Origin: DASXRU01 sp034665305
Lineage (GTDB): Bacteria > Acidobacteriota > Blastocatellia > Pyrinomonadales > Pyrinomonadaceae
NCBI GenBank assembly: GCA_034665305.1
Contig: JAXDFZ010000010.1
Span: 248,001-312,000 of the forward strand
Length of the DNA: 64,000 bases
Direction of reading: 5' to 3'
In this document: positions 28,281-34,417 of the stretch, one piece after another
Layout: each line of letters begins with the position of its first letter
How positions within the stretch are numbered: position 1 is the stretch's first letter
The notes under the pieces: generated by a model
Told to the model about the DNA's origin: nothing
Database searches by the model: none
The model's input: the letters and a program-made list of their open reading frames with translations, nothing else
Translations under genes and position numbers: made by a program

Positions 28281-28355
28281 TGGCTGCGGGAGAAGGATTC
28301 GAACCTTCATCTTCGGAGTCAAAGTCCGAGGTGCTGCCAGTTGCACCATCCCGCA
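28281..28355 (-). tRNA. tRNA-Gln(TTG)
   Basis: Acceptor TGCGGGA/TCCCGCA, G73, encoded CCA; anticodon loop CTTTGAC gives UUG. Normal cloverleaf. It is the downstream-most intact tRNA of the minus-strand array. Confidence 0.95.
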
Positions 28356-28447
28356 ATCCGGTCTCAGGTCCCAAGTCCCAAAGCCTCAGATCACAGCGTT
28401 AAGTGAATAAGAACCAAACCTGAGATCTGAGACTTGAGACTATTCGT

Positions 28448-28542
28448 TGGTCGGGGCACTGGGAGTCGAACCCAGAACCTTGCGCTTATCTGGCGCTAAC
28501 ACCGCTTATAAGGCGGCTGCTCTGCCATTGAGCTATGCCCCG
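28448..28542 (-). tRNA. tRNA with TAT (Ile) anticodon and long variable arm
   Basis: 95 nt with CCA. Acceptor CGGGGCA/TGCCCCG, A73; D stem GCTC/GAGC; anticodon stem GCCGC/GCGGT around CTTATAA (U33, anticodon UAU). The variable region is 25 nt with a GCGC/GCGC stem, a class II feature known for Leu, Ser and Tyr tRNAs, not Ile. T-arm CTGGG/CCCAG is perfect. The structure is intact, so it is probably a functional but atypical tRNA. Confidence 0.8.
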
Positions 28543-28673
28543 GAAATGGGTATCAGGTTTCGGGTAACGGGTGTCAGGTTTCGCAGCGGACGAGCTTTCT
28601 ACTTCGTGCTTGGTACTTTGTTCTCGCAGCCGGGGAGCGTGCGTCATGGCTCAGAAAGCAAAGCACGAAGTAC

Positions 28674-28743
28674 AAAGCACAAAGCACAAAGCACAAAGCA
28701 CAAAGCACAAAGCACAAAGCACAAAGCACAAAGCACAAAGCAC
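28674..28743. repeat. Ten tandem copies of a 7-bp unit (AAAGCAC)
   Basis: A perfect 70-bp microsatellite between tRNA-Ile(TAT) and tRNA-Lys(TTT). It lies in a spacer, and the unit is not a multiple of three, so it is unlikely to be coding. Confidence 0.95.
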
Positions 28744-28751
28744 GAAACCTT

Positions 28752-28827
28752 TGGTTGACCCGACGGGGCTCAAACCCGCACCTCACGGCTTAAAAGGCCG
28801 CCGCTCTGTCGCTCGAGCTCCGGGTCA
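28752..28827 (-). tRNA. tRNA-Lys(TTT)
   Basis: Acceptor TGACCCG/CGGGTCA, A73, CCA; anticodon loop CTTTTAA gives UUU. T-arm GCGGG/CCCGT. A second Lys gene (CTT) is at 33396. Confidence 0.94.
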
Positions 28828-28835
28828 ATAAGAAT

Positions 28836-28911
28836 TGGCTGTGGCGGAAGGGTTCGAACCTTCGATGGCCGGATTAACAATCCGGTGCCTTACCAGCTTG
28901 GCTACGCCACA
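28836..28911 (-). tRNA. tRNA-Asn(GTT)
   Basis: Acceptor TGTGGCG/CGCCACA, G73, CCA; anticodon loop TTGTTAA gives GUU. Normal cloverleaf, 9 bp from tRNA-Lys. Confidence 0.95.
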
Positions 28912-28948
28912 GGATATGGTTGGGAGGGAGGGGTGTGTTAAGAGAAAA

Positions 28949-29098
28949 TCATTTTCCATTTCTCCTTTTCCATATTTCATTTTCATTGGAACGTTATACG
29001 GCTTGTTTCTGTGCCTGATTAACTAAAGCCGGGAAGCGCACAAGGCGAATTGTCCCTAAATGAAAAATGAGAAATGAAAAATGACATATGGAAAATCG
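28949..29098. repeat. Inverted repeat of TTTTCCAT / ATGGAAAA type
   Basis: Left part (CATTTTCCATTTCTCC... near 28949-28987) mirrors the right part (AAATGAGAAATGAAAAATGA near 29058-29080). It is the same family as the outer arms of the element at 25464-25781. Confidence 0.65.
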
Positions 29099-29136
29099 GT
29101 CTCCCCTCAATTATCCAATCACTCATGAGTCGAACT

Positions 29137-29217
29137 TGGAGGCGATGAAGGGAGTCGAACCCTTATCGTTCGGTTTACAAGACCGACGCTCTGTTTATCC
29201 AATTGAGCTACATCGCC
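29137..29217 (-). tRNA. tRNA-Thr(TGT)
   Basis: Acceptor GGCGATG/CATCGCC, T73, CCA; anticodon loop CTTGTAA gives UGU. The D loop is 13 nt, slightly long. T-arm AAGGG/CCCTT perfect. Confidence 0.92.
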
Positions 29218-29301
29218 AGGGAAAAGTTTCGAGTTTCGGGTTTCGAGTTACGAGTTCGGTGGGTTTCGTTGACTGACTTCTGAATCCTGATACTCTGATT
29301 T

Positions 29302-29375
29302 TGGTGGAGCTAAGAGGAATCGAACCTCTACGTCCTGCTTGCAAGGCAGGCATCATACCGTTAGATCATAGCCCC
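29302..29375 (-). tRNA. tRNA-Ala(TGC)
   Basis: Acceptor GGGGCTA/TAGCTCC contains the G3-U70 wobble that is the known AlaRS identity element. A73, CCA; anticodon loop CTTGCAA gives UGC. Confidence 0.95.
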
Positions 29376-29382
29376 GTAAGAG

Positions 29383-29482
29383 AGTTTCGAGTTTCGGGTT
29401 TCGAGTTTCGAGTTCCGAAAGAGTCACTGATTTTGGTTCGTCCCCGAAACTCGAAACCCGAAATTCGCAACTCGAAACTCTC
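29383..29482. repeat. GTTTCGAG-type inverted repeat between tRNA-Ala and tRNA-Met
   Basis: GAGTTTCGAGTTTCGGGTTT at the left is mirrored by AACCCGAAATTCGCAACTCG and CGAAACTC at the right. It fills almost the whole spacer and would fold into a long hairpin. Confidence 0.8.
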
Positions 29483-29487
29483 CCGAT

Positions 29488-29565
29488 TGGTCGCGGAGGC
29501 GGGATTCGAACCCGCACCCTCTCGTTTATGAGACGAACGCTCTTTCCAGCTTGAGCTACTCCGCA
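29488..29565 (-). tRNA. tRNA with CAT anticodon (Met, or Ile2)
   Basis: Acceptor TGCGGAG/CTCCGCG with U1-G72 wobble, A73, CCA; anticodon loop CTCATAA. The anticodon stem lacks the three G-C pairs of initiator tRNA, so it is elongator Met or a lysidine-type Ile2. The sequence alone does not decide. Confidence 0.88.
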
Positions 29566-29587
29566 TAAAATTTTTCTTTCTGATTTG

Positions 29588-29675
29588 TGGAAGCCCGCGG
29601 AGGAGTTGAACCTCTTGCCTTTCCGCCCGACGCTTGAAGGTTCGGTTTAGAAGACCGATGCCGGGTACGCGAGCC
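29588..29675 (-). tRNA. Aberrant tRNA-Arg(TCT)-like gene with reduced D arm
   Basis: 88 nt with CCA. Acceptor GGCTCGC/GCGGGCT (two wobbles), T73; anticodon stem TCGGT/ACCGA with loop CTTCTAA (UCU). Only 10 nt separate the acceptor from the anticodon stem, too few for a D arm. The variable region is 26 nt with a CCTT/AAGG stem. The T stem has one A-C mismatch. It is either degenerate or a non-canonical tRNA. Confidence 0.6.
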
Positions 29676-29684
29676 TGGTGCGGA

Positions 29685-29820
29685 GGAGGCAGACGGCAGG
29701 AGCAGTCGGCAGGAGATCACGGACAGTTACTGCCGTCTTCCGTTTCCTGCTTCCTGCTCCCGCCGCCTGCTCCTGCCGCCTGCCGCCTGAAATTGCTCCT
29801 GCCGTCTGCCTCCTGAAGCT
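29685..29820. repeat. GGCAGGAG-type inverted repeat
   Basis: GACGGCAGGAGCAGTCGGCA and related units (29690-29725) are mirrored by CTCCTGCCGTCTGCCTCCTG (29795-29815). A second copy fills 29908-29996. Both occupy tRNA spacers. Confidence 0.75.
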
Positions 29821-29902
29821 TGGCCGGGGCGTGAGGCCGACGAAGCCCCTGAACTCCACGGTCCCAGACAGTCACCGTTCTGCCGGAATGAGTCACGCCC
29901 CG
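29821..29902 (-). tRNA. Irregular tRNA-like gene, anticodon not assignable
   Basis: 82 nt with encoded CCA and G73. The acceptor has 8 pairs (CGGGGCGT/ACGCCCCG) and the T stem 5 (GGGGC/GCCTC) with loop TTCGTCG, which lacks A58. A 5-bp anticodon-like stem ACGGT/ACCGT encloses an 11-nt loop GACTGTCTGGG, and no standard D stem forms. It is possibly a decaying tRNA. Confidence 0.45.
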
Positions 29903-29998
29903 ATAAGCAGGAGGCAGTCGGCAGGAGCAGTCGGCACGAGATGGCGTCTTTTGTCCCCGGTCTCCTGCCTCCTGCGACTGCCTTCTGCCTCCTGACCA

Positions 29999-30074
29999 TG
30001 GTGCCCAAGGAAGGACTCAAACCTTCAACCTCTGGTTTGTAGGACCAGCGCTCCGTCAGTTGAGCTACTCGGGC
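29999..30074 (-). tRNA. tRNA-Val(TAC)
   Basis: Acceptor GCCCGAG/CTTGGGC (one G-U), A73, CCA; anticodon loop CCTACAA gives UAC. T-arm GAAGG/CCTTC. Confidence 0.94.
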
Positions 30075-30158
30075 GAGAAATGCCAGTTTCGAGTTATGAG
30101 TTTCGGGTTTCGAGTTGAGACTGAAGTGAACTCGAAACTCGAAACCCGTAACTCTATC

Positions 30159-30233
30159 TGGTGGTCGGAGTTGGAATCGAACCAACCTCTCGGGTTTTTC
30201 AAACCCACGCTAATCCGTCTCAGCTATCCGACC
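30159..30233 (-). tRNA. tRNA-Phe(GAA)
   Basis: Acceptor GGTCGGA/TCCGACC, A73, CCA; anticodon loop TTGAAAA gives GAA. Normal body. Confidence 0.94.
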
Positions 30234-30329
30234 GGAGCCGGTTTCAGGTGCCGGGTTTCGGGTGTCAGGTTTCAAGTCTCAAGTCTCAAGTCTCAAGTCT
30301 CAACCGACACCCGACACCCAACACCTTTC

Positions 30330-30890
30330 TTACCCCTGCTTACGGACGTCACGATCGTCGTGCATGTCCATGAAGAGGTACTTGCGCCACTCAGCCCGCG
30401 CCTCTGCATAGTGGCAAAGCACGACGCGTTCGAGTTTCACGCGCAAAGCTGACTGTGAAGTCAAAAGCGGCATGCGCGCTTCGCCCGGGGTGCGGTTGGC
30501 TTTGCGGTTGTTGCAGGGAACGCAAGCAGTCACGACGTTCACTGGTGAGTTATCGCCACCGCGCGATCGCGGCATGATGTGATCGAGGGTTAGCTCTGTG
30601 CCACCTTTCTTCTCACCGCAGTACTGGCAGCGAAACTTGTCGCGCATGTAAATGCGCAGGCGCTTCGAGCCCGATTGTTCCCGGCGGCGGCGAACGTTGA
30701 TGTAAGTGCGCCGGCGAATTACCGACGGCACGGGGAATTCATCGTGCGCAGAATGCAGCACGCGATCCCCGTCCCATTCCTCGACGAAGACGGTGTTCTT
30801 GAAAGTCATAATGATCGCTCGCGCGACACCGACGGTGCCAAGCGGCTCGTAAGTTTGATTCAGAAGCAGAACTCGGCCGTTGAGTGGCAT
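30330..30890 (-). CDS. HNH endonuclease
   Basis: Seen: 186 residues from the ATG at 30890; a GTG one codon earlier is the alternative start. AGGAGG lies 9 and 6 nt upstream respectively. The HNH/zinc region begins with FRCQYCG and continues LTLDHIMPRSRGG and NVVTACVPCNNRK: four metal Cys in two CxxC pairs and the catalytic DH. The N-terminal half (VLLLNQTYEPLGTVGVARAI) is typical of a family of small stand-alone HNH proteins common in bacteria. Known: HNH proteins cut DNA in homing, phage or repair contexts. Here it stands between tRNA-Phe and tRNA-Cys, in the same orientation as the array. Its specific role is unknown. Confidence 0.88.
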   Translation of the reverse strand: MPLNGRVLLLNQTYEPLGTVGVARAIIMTFKNTVFVEEWDGDRVLHSAHDEFPVPSVIRRRTYINVRRRREQSGSKRLRIYMRDKFRCQYCGEKKGGTELTLDHIMPRSRGGDNSPVNVVTACVPCNNRKANRTPGEARMPLLTSQSALRVKLERVVLCHYAEARAEWRKYLFMDMHDDRDVRKQG

Positions 30891-30893
30891 CAC

Positions 30894-31127
30894 CCGGCAC
30901 CTCCTTTCGTATTGAATGAATGATTAGCGGCCGCAAATCCACGCGGATGAAAACGGATCAAGATCCCTGTCAGAACCGCTTGCGGTAGCGGCGGGCCCAA
31001 GAGTTTCTGTCTTCACCCGCGTAAAGCCGCGGTCAAGGGAGTCAAGGACGAAGATGAGGAACTGATTCACGAGGTGCGAATCACCGCCCTTGAAAGTTTA
31101 TGCGCTCCGCAGAAATTCGAGCGCGCA
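30894..31127. other. Spacer upstream of the HNH gene
   Basis: It contains one CCGCTTGCGGTAGCGGCGGG repeat unit (about 30976-31000; family also at 34700-34790, 58722-58800 and 60566-60600) and otherwise nothing recognised. The HNH promoter should lie here. Confidence 0.4.
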
Positions 31128-31192
31128 GTAGGACAGACATTCTTGTCTGTCCAGGTTGTTCTAAAAGGGACAAGCAGGGATGCCTGTCCTAC
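31128..31192. repeat. REPIN-like element (copy 3), upstream flank of tRNA-Cys
   Basis: GTAGGACAGACATTCTTGTC at one end and the mirrored GGATGCCTGTCCTAC at the other, 65 bp. It ends 5 bp from the tRNA-Cys CCA. Confidence 0.88.
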
Positions 31193-31197
31193 ACATT

Positions 31198-31273
31198 TGG
31201 AGCGCGCGGCGAGACTCGAACTCGCGAATACCGGATTTGCAATCCGGCGCCTTGGCCGCTTGGCGACGCGCGC
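31198..31273 (-). tRNA. tRNA-Cys(GCA)
   Basis: Acceptor GCGCGCG/CGCGCGC, T73, CCA; anticodon loop TTGCAAA gives GCA. It is placed exactly between two REPIN-like copies. Confidence 0.94.
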
Positions 31274-31274
31274 A

Positions 31275-31342
31275 GTAGGACAGACATTCTTGTCTGTCCA
31301 GATTGTGATGAAATCAGGGACAGGCAGGAATGCCGGTCCTAC
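31275..31342. repeat. REPIN-like element (copy 4), between tRNA-Cys and tRNA-Gly
   Basis: 68 bp from GTAGGACAGACATTCTTGTC to GGAATGCCGGTCCTAC. It starts 1 bp after the tRNA-Cys 5' end and stops 3 bp before tRNA-Gly. Confidence 0.88.
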
Positions 31343-31345
31343 TGT

Positions 31346-31420
31346 TGGAGCGGAAGGAGAGATTCGAACTCTCGAAGCGAGTTTGGAAGACTCGCATGTT
31401 TCCAGCTACATCACTCCCGC
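31346..31420 (-). tRNA. tRNA-Gly(TCC)
   Basis: Acceptor GCGGGAG/CTTCCGC (one G-U), T73, CCA; anticodon loop CTTCCAA gives UCC. Confidence 0.94.
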
Positions 31421-31426
31421 TGGTTT

Positions 31427-31538
31427 GGCGTGCGCCGACAGTGCGCGCGACGGCGCTTTGGATTTAGGGTGAGGACAACCTGTGTCTTAAGAATCGATCC
31501 AAAGCGCGTCGCGCTGACGCTTACCGGCGCACTCCAAA
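31427..31538. repeat. GGAGTGCGCCGGCAG-type element (copy 2)
   Basis: Ends GCGTGCGCCGACAG... and ...CCGGCGCACTCC are complementary. The interior GACGGCGCTTTGGAT pairs with ATCCAAAGCGCGTCGC. It fills the spacer between tRNA-Gly(TCC) and tRNA-Arg(TCG). Confidence 0.82.
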
Positions 31539-31540
31539 GT

Positions 31541-31616
31541 TGGAACTCCTGGCAGGGCTCGAACCCGCAGCCTCGACGTTCGAAGCGTCGCACTCTTCCA
31601 GTTGAGCTACAGGAGC
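31541..31616 (-). tRNA. tRNA-Arg(TCG)
   Basis: Acceptor GCTCCTG/CAGGAGT (G1-U72), T73, CCA; anticodon loop CTTCGAA gives UCG. T-arm GCGGG/CCTGC with one wobble. Confidence 0.92.
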
Positions 31617-31619
31617 CTA

Positions 31620-31770
31620 TCGATTGTGGAATTCGGATTGCGGACTGCGGATTTGAAGCCCGGAAGATTTAGAATTTATTTCACAATCCTAGCTAACGAC
31701 CTGGCGCGTTAATCAACCCGCTGCGTTGCAGGTAAATCTGCAATCCGAATTCCGCAATCCGCAATCGGAA
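31620..31770. repeat. GATTGCGG-type inverted repeat
   Basis: ATTCGGATTGCGGACTGCGG near the left end is mirrored by CTGCAATCCGAATTCCGCAA near the right end, with a short unique centre. Spacer hairpin between tRNA-Arg(TCG) and tRNA-Gly(GCC). Confidence 0.75.
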
Positions 31771-31772
31771 GG

Positions 31773-31849
31773 TGGAGCATCGTACCGGATTCGAACCGGT
31801 GTCTCAGCGCTGGCAACGCCGTGTCTTTAACCGACTGGACCAACGATGC
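31773..31849 (-). tRNA. tRNA-Gly(GCC)
   Basis: Acceptor GCATCGT/ACGATGC, T73, CCA; anticodon loop TTGCCAG gives GCC. Confidence 0.93.
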
Positions 31850-31959
31850 TTGTCGATTTCGGATTTCGAATTGCGGATTGGAAGCAAGATGGATGAATCT
31901 CTGGCTGGCCAGCTTAGGAGAAGTCAAATCTGCAATCCGAAATCCGAAATCGGGGGGCA

Positions 31960-32033
31960 TGGTCGGGGAGGACAGAATTGAACTGTCGCCACGAGTTCCC
32001 AGGACTCGGATGCTAACGTTACACCACACCCCG
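31960..32033 (-). tRNA. tRNA-Pro(TGG)
   Basis: Acceptor CGGGGTG/CTCCCCG with a U6-U67 mismatch, A73, CCA; anticodon loop CCTGGGA gives UGG. T-arm GACAG/CTGTC. Confidence 0.92.
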
Positions 32034-32120
32034 ATTCATAAGTTTCGAGTTACGAGTTTCGAGTTTCGAGTCAAAAGGGTTGCTGAACCCGAAACCCGAA
32101 ACTCGCAACTCGAAACTTTA

Positions 32121-33299
32121 TTATCCCTTGACGCAGACTACCTGCTTGATCTCGGCAACGATTTTCACCAGATCGCTCTGGTTGCGCATCACTGCCTTGA
32201 TGTCCTTGTAAGCGCCGGGAATTTCGTCCAGCACACCTATGTCCTTGCGGCACTCAACTCCGTGTGTTTGCCGCGCCAAATCGTCTTGCGTAAAAGCCCG
32301 CTTGGCCGCGCCGCGCGACATCTTGCGTCCGGCGCCGTGAGAGCAGGAGTTAAAACTCTCCGCCAGCCCCCGACCCTGCACGATGAAAGACTTCGAGCCC
32401 ATCGAGCCGGGGATGATGCCGTATACGTCTTTGTCCGCGTTGATTGCGCCCTTGCGAGTGACGAAAACTTTTTCGCCATAGTGCTCTTCGAGCGCCACGT
32501 AGTTGTGATGACAGTTGACCGCGATCTCGGGCTTGAACGGTTCACGATGATTGAACATCTGGTTAAAGACCCGCAACAGACGCGTCATCATGATCTCGCG
32601 GTTCTTCATCGCGTAAGCCTGCGCCCACTTCAGGTCTCTCCAGTACGCCGCGAATTCCGGCGTGCCCTGAATGAAGTAGGCCAGATCGGGTGAAGGAAGT
32701 TGAGACAATTGCCACAAACTCTTTGCCGTTGAGATGTGACGCTCTGCCAGTTCCTTGCCGATGTTGCGGGAACCCGAATGCAACATCAACCAGATGAAGT
32801 TTTCTGTGTCCAGACAAACTTCAATGAAGTGATTGCCGCCGCCGAGTGTGCCCAGTTGGGTCATCGCCTTCTTCTTCCGATCCAGTACACCCTGGTGCAG
32901 ATCGCCAAAGTCTTTCCAGCCGTCCCAGTACGAGGATTCATCGACCGATTCCTTATACGCATGGAAACCAACCGGTATTTCTTCTTCAATCTTGAGGCGA
33001 AGCTCCTTTAACTTGCCGTCAAGGATGCCGCTTCTGAATGGCGTCTTCACGGCCATCATTCCACAACCGATGTCGACGCCGACGGTGGCGGGAATCACCG
33101 CTTCCTTTGTGGCCACCACTGAGCCAACCATGCTGCCTTTGCCCAGGTGTGCGTCAGGCATCAAGGCAACGTGCTTGAATAGACATGGCAAGCGCGAAAC
33201 ATTTCGCAACATCGCTTGTTCTTCGATGCTGAATTCGTGGCCGGCCCACGACAGAACATCGGCGTGCGCCCCACCGATTGGTAGTTTTTCGTAAGGCAT
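32121..33299 (-). CDS. rtcB: RtcB-family RNA ligase
   Basis: RtcB joins RNA 2',3'-cyclic phosphate or 3'-phosphate ends to 5'-OH ends using GTP and Mn2+, and repairs cleaved tRNAs. Seen: 392 residues, close to the usual ~400. The metal-site blocks are LMPDAHLGKG (about 47-56), VGVDIGCGM (73-81, with the Cys ligand), GGGNHFIEV, HSGSRNIGKEL and NCHHNYV. The guanylylated-His region is SHGAGRKMSR. The ATG is preceded by GAAAGGAGAA. No RtcA or archease is next to it. It lies between tRNA-Pro and tRNA-Lys(CTT), same strand as the array. Inference: it may repair or process these tRNAs, particularly after anticodon-loop nuclease attack. Confidence 0.94.
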   Translation of the reverse strand: MPYEKLPIGGAHADVLSWAGHEFSIEEQAMLRNVSRLPCLFKHVALMPDAHLGKGSMVGSVVATKEAVIPATVGVDIGCGMMAVKTPFRSGILDGKLKELRLKIEEEIPVGFHAYKESVDESSYWDGWKDFGDLHQGVLDRKKKAMTQLGTLGGGNHFIEVCLDTENFIWLMLHSGSRNIGKELAERHISTAKSLWQLSQLPSPDLAYFIQGTPEFAAYWRDLKWAQAYAMKNREIMMTRLLRVFNQMFNHREPFKPEIAVNCHHNYVALEEHYGEKVFVTRKGAINADKDVYGIIPGSMGSKSFIVQGRGLAESFNSCSHGAGRKMSRGAAKRAFTQDDLARQTHGVECRKDIGVLDEIPGAYKDIKAVMRNQSDLVKIVAEIKQVVCVKG

Positions 33300-33395
33300 G
33301 TTGATTCTCCTTTCTAAAGAATAATTGAAAACTAAAAGTTTGCCACAGGCAGTGATGCGGCTTTATCCCGCCCACTGCCCACTGCCCACTGATCC

Positions 33396-33471
33396 TGGTG
33401 CGCCAGGTGAGACTCGAACTCACAATCCCCTGCTTAAGAGGCAGGTGCCTTGCCGGTTTGGCTACTGACGC
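33396..33471 (-). tRNA. tRNA-Lys(CTT)
   Basis: Acceptor GCGTCAG/CTGGCGC (one U-G), A73, CCA; anticodon loop CTCTTAA gives CUU. Confidence 0.94.
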
Positions 33472-33491
33472 CCGGCTTGGTTTGAAAAGAT

Positions 33492-33517
33492 AGGGACAGG
33501 TGGGAATGCCTGTCCTA
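33492..33517. repeat. Single REP half-element (copy 5)
   Basis: GGGACAGGTGGGAATGCCTG followed by TCCTAC is only the right half of the REPIN-like element. It stands 4 bp from tRNA-Asp. Confidence 0.8.
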
Positions 33518-33520
33518 CAT

Positions 33521-33595
33521 TGGCGGAACTGAACGGACTCGAACCGTCATCGGCCTGATCGACAATCAGGTGCCTCACCTCTCAGCCACAGTTCC
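33521..33595 (-). tRNA. tRNA-Asp(GTC)
   Basis: Acceptor GGAACTG/CAGTTCC, G73, CCA; anticodon loop TTGTCGA gives GUC. Confidence 0.94.
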
Positions 33596-33599
33596 CGAC

Positions 33600-33715
33600 G
33601 ATTGCGGATTTCAGATTGCGGACTGCGGATTGGCGTGCTTCTTTGGATCGATTGGTAATCAACTTTTCGGGGATTAGAAGCCAATCCGCAATCCGCAATC
33701 CGAATTCCGCAATCG
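33600..33715. repeat. GATTGCGG-type inverted repeat
   Basis: GATTGCGGATTTCAGATTGC at the left is mirrored by CCAATCCGCAATCCGCAATC at the right. Hairpin spacer between tRNA-Asp and tRNA-His. Confidence 0.75.
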
Positions 33716-33717
33716 AT

Positions 33718-33794
33718 TGGGTGGGTCGAAGGGAGTTGAACCCTCGATGGCCGCAGTCACAGTGCGGTGCTCTTCCAGTTGAGCTACGACCCAC
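33718..33794 (-). tRNA. tRNA-His(GTG)
   Basis: Acceptor TGGGTCG/CGACCCA with encoded G-1 opposite C73, the known HisRS identity feature; CCA; anticodon loop CTGTGAC gives GUG. Confidence 0.95.
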
Positions 33795-33860
33795 AGAAGC
33801 AGTTATGGAAAACGAAGGTGGCCGCCGCATTTACAGATGTAGTCAGTGGCGGCCTGAGAT

Positions 33861-33940
33861 TGGCAGGGCGTGTGGGATTCGAACCCACGTATCTCTTGAT
33901 TGAAAATCAAGCGGCTTCAGCCGGACTTGCCTAACGCCCC
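33861..33940 (-). tRNA. tRNA-Glu(TTC)
   Basis: Acceptor GGGGCGT/ACGCCCT (G1-U72), G73, CCA; anticodon loop TTTTCAA gives UUC. D loop of 13 nt. Confidence 0.92.
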
Positions 33941-33954
33941 ATCCCGATTGCTGG

Positions 33955-34058
33955 TTTCAGATTGCGGACTGCGGATTCTAAGACTGTCGGACCGCGAAAG
34001 AGTTTTCACGCGAGCTATCTCTTCAAATCTGAAATCTGGAATCAGCAATCCGAAATTG
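33955..34058. repeat. GATTGCGG-type inverted repeat
   Basis: CAGATTGCGGACTGCGGATT is mirrored by AATCTGGAATCAGCAATCCG. Spacer between tRNA-Glu and tRNA-Leu(TAG). Confidence 0.7.
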
Positions 34059-34060
34059 AA

Positions 34061-34137
34061 TGGTACCGGCGGAGGGATTCGAACCCACACTGTCTAGTTT
34101 CTAAGACTAGCGCCTCCTTCCGTTGGGCTACGCCGGC
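34061..34137 (-). tRNA. tRNA with TAG (Leu) anticodon on a short-arm body
   Basis: 77 nt with CCA. Acceptor GCCGGCG/CGCCGGT (G1-U72), A73; anticodon stem CTAGT/ACTAG with loop CTTAGAA (U33, anticodon UAG). The variable loop is only ACAGT (5 nt), whereas bacterial tRNA-Leu is class II with a long arm. T stem GTGGG/CCCTC has one mismatch. The stems are intact, so this is not obviously a pseudogene. Confidence 0.8.
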
Positions 34138-34139
34138 GT

Positions 34140-34237
34140 GCCGATTGCGGGTTGCAGATTGCGGAATGCAGAATTTTAAGAGTAACGGATCGACATCGTT
34201 TATTTGGAAATCCGCATTCTGCAATCCGCATTCCGCA
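34140..34237. repeat. GATTGCGG-type inverted repeat
   Basis: GATTGCGGGTTGCAGATTGC on the left, ATTCTGCAATCCGCATTCCG on the right. Spacer between tRNA-Leu(TAG) and tRNA-Arg(GCG). Confidence 0.75.
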
Positions 34238-34243
34238 ATGGTC

Positions 34244-34321
34244 TGGTGGACCTGGCACGATTTGAACGTGCGACCTCGACCTTCGCAGGGTCGCGCTCTG
34301 GTTCCGCTGAGCTACAGGTCC
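34244..34321 (-). tRNA. tRNA-Arg(GCG)
   Basis: Acceptor GGACCTG/CAGGTCC, A73, CCA; anticodon loop CTGCGAA gives GCG. Most bacteria use an A34 (inosine) tRNA for CGU/CGC, so an encoded G34 is uncommon. Confidence 0.9.
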
Positions 34322-34417
34322 TTCGAATCAGGATTGCAGATTGCAGATTGCAGATTTAGCCGAGCCATCTACGGTTCTTGCCAATCTGCATTCTGAAATC
34401 TGCATTGCGCAATCGGT

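Noticed and set aside
28571..28831. ORF encoding repeated QSTKHKA units
   Set aside because: It is the translation of the 7-bp microsatellite plus part of tRNA-Lys; no start signal and it overlaps tRNA genes.
31074..31672. ORFs with GQTFLSV/RTDILVC text across tRNA-Cys, Gly and Arg
   Set aside because: They translate REPIN-like repeats and tRNA genes; not protein genes.
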